From NCBI GenBank assembly GCA_018702715.1, contig JABIYQ010000531.1, positions 1-9,972 on the forward strand: a stretch of 9,972 nt of DNA, read 5' to 3'. The translations under genes were made by a program, and so were the position numbers. The number at the start of each line of letters is the position of its first letter. The stretch's first letter is position 1. Shown here in pieces: positions 5,988-9,972 of the stretch. The notes beneath the pieces were generated by a model. The model did not search any database. It had not been told where the DNA came from and saw only the letters and a program-made list of their open reading frames with translations. Source of the DNA: Desulfobacula sp. (GTDB lineage: Bacteria; Desulfobacterota; Desulfobacteria; Desulfobacterales; Desulfobacteraceae).

Positions 5988-7574
5988 ATGAAAAAGTACA
6001 CCATCATTGTCCTCATTCCGACTTTTTTTATGATAATTCTAATTCATATTATGGTCCCCGAAGCGGATAAAACTGATTTGGATGATTACATTTCCAAAGC
6101 ATTTGACACGCATAGTTATAGAATTGCCCGAAATGAAAGCTGGCATCTCATCAAATCTGATTTTTCCAAAATTGATTATCATCGGAACTATATCTACGCC
6201 AACCATAAGTCCAAGAGAAGACAGGATCTCACCCCCTATTACCGCTCTTATTATAGAACCCAGGATTCCCTATCCAGCGACTTGGCTGCCTATGCCTTGG
6301 GTTATATGAAATTGTTAGATGATGATGCAGCCGCGGCCCTGGAATTCTTTTTAGAGGTTAAGAATACCAAACTGAAATATTTAAACAATTCTATTGGGTA
6401 CTGCTATTTGATTTTAAAAGATTATGACAAGGCCAGATACTATCTGCAGCGCGAAATCGAACTTGATGGGTGGGTGGATGGCGCCCTGATGAATTATGCG
6501 GATATTTTGATCCGGGAAAAGCACATTCCAGAAATCAACCGTGTGCTGGCACACCGGGAACTCGCTGAGAAACTTACATGGCAACATAAAAGGCAGTTCT
6601 ATTATCTGGCCAGGGACTTCTATCCTTATTTTATCACTATTTTCAAATTTTACCGGCCTCACATCATACCGGAAGGAATCATCGGTGCCCTTCTGATCAC
6701 TATCCTTTGGTTTGTCTTTATTAAGCGTATGGATATTCTTGAACCGGGGAAAATGAAATATATGCTGGTGGTGTTCATTCTGTCCGTGGTGATTTCCCAA
6801 TTCTTTTACCCGTTACATGATTTCACCGCCATAACCCTTCAATTCCGCTTAGAAGGATCGTCCCCTTATAAGTTTTTCTATTGTGTCATGGGTATCGGCT
6901 TGATTGAAGAAACCATAAAAATTATTCCCGTTTTGCTCATCTTCTTTATTACCAGAGAGTTAAATGAACCGGTAGATCTTATCATGTATGCTGCCGTGGC
7001 CGCGCTGGGGTTTGCTTTTATGGAGAATCTGAACTATTTCCATAAATCCGGGTTGATCCTGATCGCGGGCCGCGCCATTACCGCAACCATGATGCACATG
7101 GTTATCAGCGCGATCGCAGTATACGGCCTGGTGTTATACCGCTTTAAAAGATCCTCTAGTCTCTGGATATTGGCATTTTTTCTAACCGCTTGTTTTCTTC
7201 ACGGGATTTATGATTTTGGCTTGCTTTCTTTTGTTTATGTGCAGCAGCAGTTCTGGTTTTTTTCGGTTTCCCTGTTGATCCTATACTTGCTTATTTTTAA
7301 CCCAATCATCCGCAATACCCTGGCCATTAGCAAATTTTCACACACCATAAATAGTGCGAAGCGCCTACGGCGAAACGGGCGGCTGCTGATCTACAACCTA
7401 TCCTATATTTGCATGGTTCAATACGCAATACTCGCAATAAAGTTTGGTGTGGATCTTGCGGATTCCACGCTAGATTTTACGTTGATTTCCGCCTATATAT
7501 ATATCGGCGTACTTTCTGTTTGTTTAAATCTTACATTTCGCTCTTTGAAAATGGAAGCTTATTACCCCAAGTGA
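5988..7574 (+). CDS. PrsW-type intramembrane metalloprotease with TPR-like N-terminal region
   Basis: A 528-residue membrane protein. An N-terminal hydrophobic segment (about 5-22) anchors it. Residues about 95-180 are predicted helical pairs like tetratricopeptide repeats (ALGYMKLL..AAALEFFLEV, IGYCYLILKDYDKARYYLQREIELD), probably outside the membrane. From about 230 there are roughly eight or nine further membrane segments. Within them are the PrsW signatures: GLIEETIKIIP (EE at 307-308, K311), GFAFMENLNYF (E346, N347), RAITATMMHMV (H370) and FLHGIYDF (H405, D409). These correspond to the conserved Glu, His and Asp residues of the glutamate/His metalloprotease-like PrsW/CAAX-related family, of which B. 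subtilis PrsW does site-1 cleavage of the anti-sigma factor RsiW. The domain order (TPR then PrsW) is longer than simple PrsW. The substrate is unknown and no sigma/anti-sigma pair is adjacent. The start has a weak ribosome site. The catalytic set looks complete. Confidence 0.85.
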   Translation: MKKYTIIVLIPTFFMIILIHIMVPEADKTDLDDYISKAFDTHSYRIARNESWHLIKSDFSKIDYHRNYIYANHKSKRRQDLTPYYRSYYRTQDSLSSDLAAYALGYMKLLDDDAAAALEFFLEVKNTKLKYLNNSIGYCYLILKDYDKARYYLQREIELDGWVDGALMNYADILIREKHIPEINRVLAHRELAEKLTWQHKRQFYYLARDFYPYFITIFKFYRPHIIPEGIIGALLITILWFVFIKRMDILEPGKMKYMLVVFILSVVISQFFYPLHDFTAITLQFRLEGSSPYKFFYCVMGIGLIEETIKIIPVLLIFFITRELNEPVDLIMYAAVAALGFAFMENLNYFHKSGLILIAGRAITATMMHMVISAIAVYGLVLYRFKRSSSLWILAFFLTACFLHGIYDFGLLSFVYVQQQFWFFSVSLLILYLLIFNPIIRNTLAISKFSHTINSAKRLRRNGRLLIYNLSYICMVQYAILAIKFGVDLADSTLDFTLISAYIYIGVLSVCLNLTFRSLKMEAYYPK

Positions 7575-7686
7575 GATGATCTAAAGACCATTAAACCGTT
7601 TAAACAAAATACCGGACCGGCTCACGCATAGTCAACCCAAATATAATCCTCTCTATTTTAAAATTCCAAATAAACCAGGTTAATAG

Positions 7687-7732
7687 AAATTTCAAAAACC
7701 CAACTTAAAAATGCACCTGACAAGCAGGTGAT
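7687..7732 (+). repeat. Hairpin-bearing repeat element, copy 1
   Basis: AAATTTCAA at 7687-7695 is followed by ATGCACCTG-ACAAG-CAGGTGAT (7711-7732), whose arms CACCTG (7714-7719) and CAGGTG (7725-7730) pair perfectly over a 5-nt loop. The same layout recurs at 9104-9143 with a changed but still paired base pair, so the stem seems to be conserved. There is no T-run, so a classical terminator is unlikely. It resembles a REP-type unit. Confidence 0.5.
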
Positions 7733-7828
7733 TTACAGTTCTTACAGTTTAATTACAGACAATTTCAAGATTGAAAAAGTATTAGCCACTTTCTTTTGAT
7801 CACGCCCATGATACTGGGGGAATTTAAT

Positions 7829-7957
7829 ATGACAGAACTTACTATAAATATACCTGGAGTGCGGGTTTTACGCTTACGCGAATGGCATATAGACAAAGTA
7901 ATTGAGCTAATGAATAAAGAGGGGTGGTACTATTACGACCATCTAAAAGAAAGGTAG
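7829..7957 (+). pseudogene. 42-codon ORF resembling the N-terminus of a GNAT acetyltransferase
   Basis: ATG at 7829 follows a GGGGGAA ribosome-site-like sequence (7816-7822) at suitable spacing and gives a 42-residue protein ending at TAG 7955. After a short lead, RVLRLREWHIDKVIELMNKE (about 12-31) then GWYYYDHLKER look like the first strand and helix of a GNAT N-acetyltransferase (the usual R-x-x-xxDhxxhhxLxxxxGW pattern). The rest of a normal ~150-residue GNAT domain, including the acetyl-CoA loop Q/RxxGxG/A, is not present downstream in any frame I could read. It is most likely a truncated gene stub; a free-standing small protein is possible. The good start context is the main argument that it was once translated. 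Confidence 0.5.
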
Positions 7958-8044
7958 ACCAACCAGGGCCGATACTGAAGGCATCTTTGCATCGGCGACA
8001 CCTGGTGATAAGGCGTAAAAAAGGAAAGACAGGAAAAAAGAGGT

Positions 8045-8095
8045 TGGGGTCAACCCTTGATTATTGCCCTTATAAATTTCAAACAAAGAAAATGC
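8045..8095 (+). repeat. ~50-bp imperfect direct repeat, left copy
   Basis: TGGGGTCAACCCTTGATTAT followed by CCTT, TAAATTTCAA and ATGC aligns with 9076-9124 (TGGGGTCACACCTTGG, CCTT, TAAATTTCAA, ATGC) with a few substitutions and small gaps. The two copies are in the same orientation and bracket the Ntn-hydrolase gene. The hairpin part present at 9124 is missing here. Confidence 0.55.
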
Positions 8096-8117
8096 TGACA
8101 GATAAACCGCAGATTTT
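8092..8117 (+). repeat. Dispersed repeat copy B (cagataaaccgcagatttt)
   Basis: ATGCTG, one extra A, then the same 19-nt stretch (8099-8117) found at 3316-3334. It is fused directly to the end of the GGGGTCA-type repeat, and lies 42 nt upstream of the Ntn-hydrolase start. Confidence 0.65.
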
Positions 8118-8158
8118 GAGGGCGTTAACATCGATAAAATTATTCAATTGGAAACAAA

Positions 8159-9064
8159 ATGAAATTTAAAGTCCCTGTTCTTATACTGCTGCTGATTATC
8201 GGTTATTCTTCATCGGCCTATGCATGTACCAGTTTTGCGTTATACGGTGCTCAGATTTTTTACGGTATGAATTTTGATTATTTTTCCATTCCTTTAAAAT
8301 TTTTGATCGAATCCAATATGGGAATGAATATATTTCACCTGTCTTTTTTATATGACCAAACTGTTGATGATCCTGAGTATAAAGACTATTTTGCTAAAAC
8401 CTGTGGAATAAACAGCAAAGGGCTTTTTTGTGCTTCCCAGGAAATTGAGCCTCATATTGAAGGGCACAAACAAGCAGACAAATCTGAAGTTCACATTGAT
8501 GATCAGTATGAGACCATATCAAGATATTCCAGTGTTGACCAGATTGAAAAAAACATAAAAGGCAAACAATGGATTCAGTTTATTGGTCCATCAATACACA
8601 ATTTGTTTGCCGATACAAAAGGAAACGCCATCATCACAGAAACGGACAACAATAAAAACTTCATAACCCATATTGAAAATGAATTTATTGTCATGTCCAA
8701 TTTTTCCAATCATGGTTTGATTGGCAAGTTCTATAAGGAGGCTGTAGGTGCTGGTGATGATAGATATATCACAGCCTATGACCATATTATGGAGAATATG
8801 AACTCATTTAGTGTTGACAAGGGATTCGAACTTTTGGAAAAAGTATCCTTAAGGGAGAAAGACTGCTCAACACAATGCTCCATGATTTTTCAGCCCCAAA
8901 CTAATAATATTTATATCGCTGTATATCAGGATTTTGAAACCATATGGAAGGTTTCACTAAACAACAGAACAATTGAAACACACAGAGGATTTAATAAACA
9001 TTCCCAGGCCCGGTTAGGGGAGGATGGAATTTTAGCGTCCGACTTGAAGTTGCTTGGGGTTTAG
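8159..9064 (+). CDS. Secreted Ntn-hydrolase, choloylglycine hydrolase/acyl-amidase-like
   Basis: A 301-residue protein with a clear signal peptide (MKFK, a hydrophobic core VPVLILLLIIGY, then SSSAYA) cleaved before Cys23. This exposes Cys as the N-terminal nucleophile, as in the cysteine Ntn-hydrolases (choloylglycine hydrolase/penicillin V acylase family and related linear-amide C-N hydrolases). CTSFALYG, IFYGMNFDY (34-41, the GRNxDW-like Asp region), CGINSKGLFCASQE (82-95, like GMNExGL), FADTKGNAIITE (150-161), FIVMSNFSNH (176-185) and DDRYITAYDHI (200-210) follow the order of that fold. The linear amide it cuts in the periplasm or outside (for example a bile-salt, lactone or N-acyl amide) is not known. 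AYAC is a poor lipobox, so lipoprotein processing is less likely. The ATG has only a weak GGAA site. Direct repeats flank the gene on both sides. Confidence 0.8.
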   Translation: MKFKVPVLILLLIIGYSSSAYACTSFALYGAQIFYGMNFDYFSIPLKFLIESNMGMNIFHLSFLYDQTVDDPEYKDYFAKTCGINSKGLFCASQEIEPHIEGHKQADKSEVHIDDQYETISRYSSVDQIEKNIKGKQWIQFIGPSIHNLFADTKGNAIITETDNNKNFITHIENEFIVMSNFSNHGLIGKFYKEAVGAGDDRYITAYDHIMENMNSFSVDKGFELLEKVSLREKDCSTQCSMIFQPQTNNIYIAVYQDFETIWKVSLNNRTIETHRGFNKHSQARLGEDGILASDLKLLGV

Positions 9065-9075
9065 AATTTCAAAAA

Positions 9076-9124
9076 TGGGGTCACACCTTGGTTTTTATCC
9101 TTTAAATTTCAACAAGTAACATGC
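9076..9124 (+). repeat. ~50-bp imperfect direct repeat, right copy
   Basis: The copy starts 11 nt after the Ntn-hydrolase stop codon and runs straight into the hairpin at 9124. It aligns with 8045-8095 in the same orientation, and its TAAATTTCAA and ATGCACC end aligns with 7687-7718. This makes it the most complete member of a composite element: GGGGTCA part, AAATTTCAA part, hairpin. Confidence 0.55.
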
Positions 9125-9141
9125 ACCGGATTTCACCGGTG
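9124..9141. terminator. Hairpin between convergent genes, terminator or REP-like
   Basis: CACCGG (9124-9129), a 6-nt loop and CCGGTG (9136-9141) form a perfect 6-bp stem between two convergent genes. No T-run follows on either strand, so it may be a REP-like stem rather than an efficient rho-independent terminator. Confidence 0.4.
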
Positions 9142-9181
9142 ATGTTAAAAGCTGCACGTAGACAAGCTAGTGAGTTAAACA

Positions 9182-9972
9182 TTATTTTGCTGACTGAACT
9201 CTTTTGATCATGTTCGCTACGTCCTTAGTTGTGTTAATAATTCGTAACCGAACATTTGGATGTTTATTCCTGAAAACCCTAAAAATTTGATCTGCAAACG
9301 CTTGTCCAATTTGCTTTACACCATCAAAGTCTAAAACGACTTCTAAAAATCGATCAAAACGAAATATTAGACGTTTTGCCTGAGATCTTGATAATAAGGA
9401 TTCTCCTTCATGTTCCATAAGCTTAACCGGGATAAGAGTTTTATGGAAAATAGGGTCTTTATCTGGATCTGCATATTCATTAAAAATAGTAATTAATTGT
9501 GTTGACGAATCTTTTTTTATTTTCATTAAAACGCCAGTTCCTGGGAGGTCGTCTCTTTCTTCCCAAAGAGTTCCCTCTCTGTTTCCAAAGCCAACAAAAC
9601 TTAACTTGTGCGAGACTATCATAAAAGTATCGAAAACCCTGGATGTAAAGAAGATACCTTCCCCAGAATGGTTTTCAGGATCAGATGTAAATTTGCCTTT
9701 TGCCAGTTCCAGAATAGCCTGCTTTGAATATTCTAGTCCAAGTACCTTTTTTATTTTTTGAAAAACTCCAACTCCGTCATCAATAACTCTAATTTCGACA
9801 TGTAAATAATCAAGAATCAATTCTATTATTAATTTTTTTGCGTCAGAATGGTCGATAACATTGTTGACCATTTCAGTAAAACCATACTGACAAACTTCTT
9901 TTATATTATTGTTTAATTCTCCAAGCAAAGGAGAAAAATGTTTTGACCACAGAATATCTTCTTCTAAATTCT
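9182..9972 (-). CDS. GHKL ATPase with C-terminal STAS-like (DUF4325-type) domain, 5' end outside window
   Basis: The reading frame is open from the right edge (codons from 9970), with no stop and no good start; a TTG at 9928 is not the true start. About 262 residues are visible. The lead-in EDILWSKHFSPLLGELN matches the usual segment before the ATPase domain. The GHKL/HATPase motifs are the N-box YGFTEMVNNVIDHSDA (near 9886-9839), G1 VIDDGVG (about 9787-9767) and the G2-like HSGEGIFFTSRVF (about 9667-9629). A second domain (about 9380-9190) has RFDRFLEVVLDFDGVKQIGQAFADQIFRVF and RLRIINTT, a STAS-like fold known as DUF4325. Homologues often carry an N-terminal winged-helix part, which would lie beyond the edge. 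The anti-sigma-like ATPase fused to an antagonist-like STAS fold suggests a partner-switching regulator; this is inference. Confidence 0.85.
   Translation of the reverse strand, partial: NLEEDILWSKHFSPLLGELNNNIKEVCQYGFTEMVNNVIDHSDAKKLIIELILDYLHVEIRVIDDGVGVFQKIKKVLGLEYSKQAILELAKGKFTSDPENHSGEGIFFTSRVFDTFMIVSHKLSFVGFGNREGTLWEERDDLPGTGVLMKIKKDSSTQLITIFNEYADPDKDPIFHKTLIPVKLMEHEGESLLSRSQAKRLIFRFDRFLEVVLDFDGVKQIGQAFADQIFRVFRNKHPNVRLRIINTTKDVANMIKRVQSAK

Larger units (their letters stand above)
7575..8158. other. Repeat-rich spacer between the PrsW and Ntn-hydrolase genes
   Basis: 584 bp with one supportable small ORF (7829-7957). It also holds a hairpin element (7687-7732), three TTACAG hexamers spaced 9 and 11 nt apart (7733, 7742, 7753), a GGGGTCA-type repeat (8045-8095) and the second copy of the cagataaaccgcagatttt repeat (8099-8117). 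No clear promoter for the Ntn-hydrolase gene was found here. Confidence 0.6.

Noticed and set aside
6414..6800. Minus-strand ORF of 128 codons inside the PrsW gene
   Set aside because: It lies wholly within the PrsW coding sequence, and its translation has no family-like pattern while the plus-strand protein does.
7924..8169. 81-codon plus-strand ORF rich in Lys and Arg
   Set aside because: It spans the GGGGTCA and 19-nt repeats, has no domain-like pattern or good ribosome site, and overlaps the start of the Ntn-hydrolase gene. It is probably chance coding.

Overview
The window looks like an accessory, rearranged stretch of a mesophilic Gram-negative chromosome. I favour a sulfate-reducer-like member of Desulfobacterota (order Desulfobacterales). 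The signs are the mixed AT-rich and GC-richer gene blocks, the type of toxin-antitoxin and methyltransferase genes, the short GGGGTCA..CTTG and GCAGATAAACCGCAGATTTT repeats between genes, and the RNase PH sequence type. This is an inference from style; no rRNA or marker tree is available.

Left part (1-3027): a class I SAM methyltransferase whose first ~27 codons run through a 23-nt tandem repeat; then two leftward genes, a pentapeptide repeat protein with its own sigma70-like promoter and a MATE-family multidrug/cation antiporter.

Middle (3028-5909): a 389-bp intergenic region with four copies of a TGTTGAC-type motif and divergent promoter-like sequences; a complete mazEF-type toxin-antitoxin operon with a very good promoter whose -10 box is buried in a perfect 17-nt palindrome; a second SAM methyltransferase; a GC-richer RNase PH gene that appears to have lost its conserved N-terminal RxDGR segment where it abuts the AT-rich methyltransferase gene; and a nitrilase-family gene reduced to two joined fragments.

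Right part (5910-9972): a large PrsW-type intramembrane metalloprotease with an N-terminal TPR-like region; a 584-bp spacer holding repeats and a 42-codon ORF that resembles the start of a GNAT acetyltransferase; a secreted Ntn-hydrolase of the choloylglycine hydrolase/acyl-amidase type, bracketed by imperfect ~50-bp direct repeats; and, leftward and running off the right edge, a GHKL ATPase fused to a STAS-like (DUF4325-type) domain.

Apart from mazEF the genes do not form an obvious pathway. The dominant theme is assembly and decay: repeats at gene borders, replaced N-termini, an internal deletion and a gene stub. I see no CRISPR array, tRNA, rRNA, intact transposase or integrase. I do not see convincing evidence of a wholly new defence system. 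The least-explained items are the repeat-bracketed Ntn hydrolase, the TPR-PrsW protein, and the GHKL-STAS-like switch protein.
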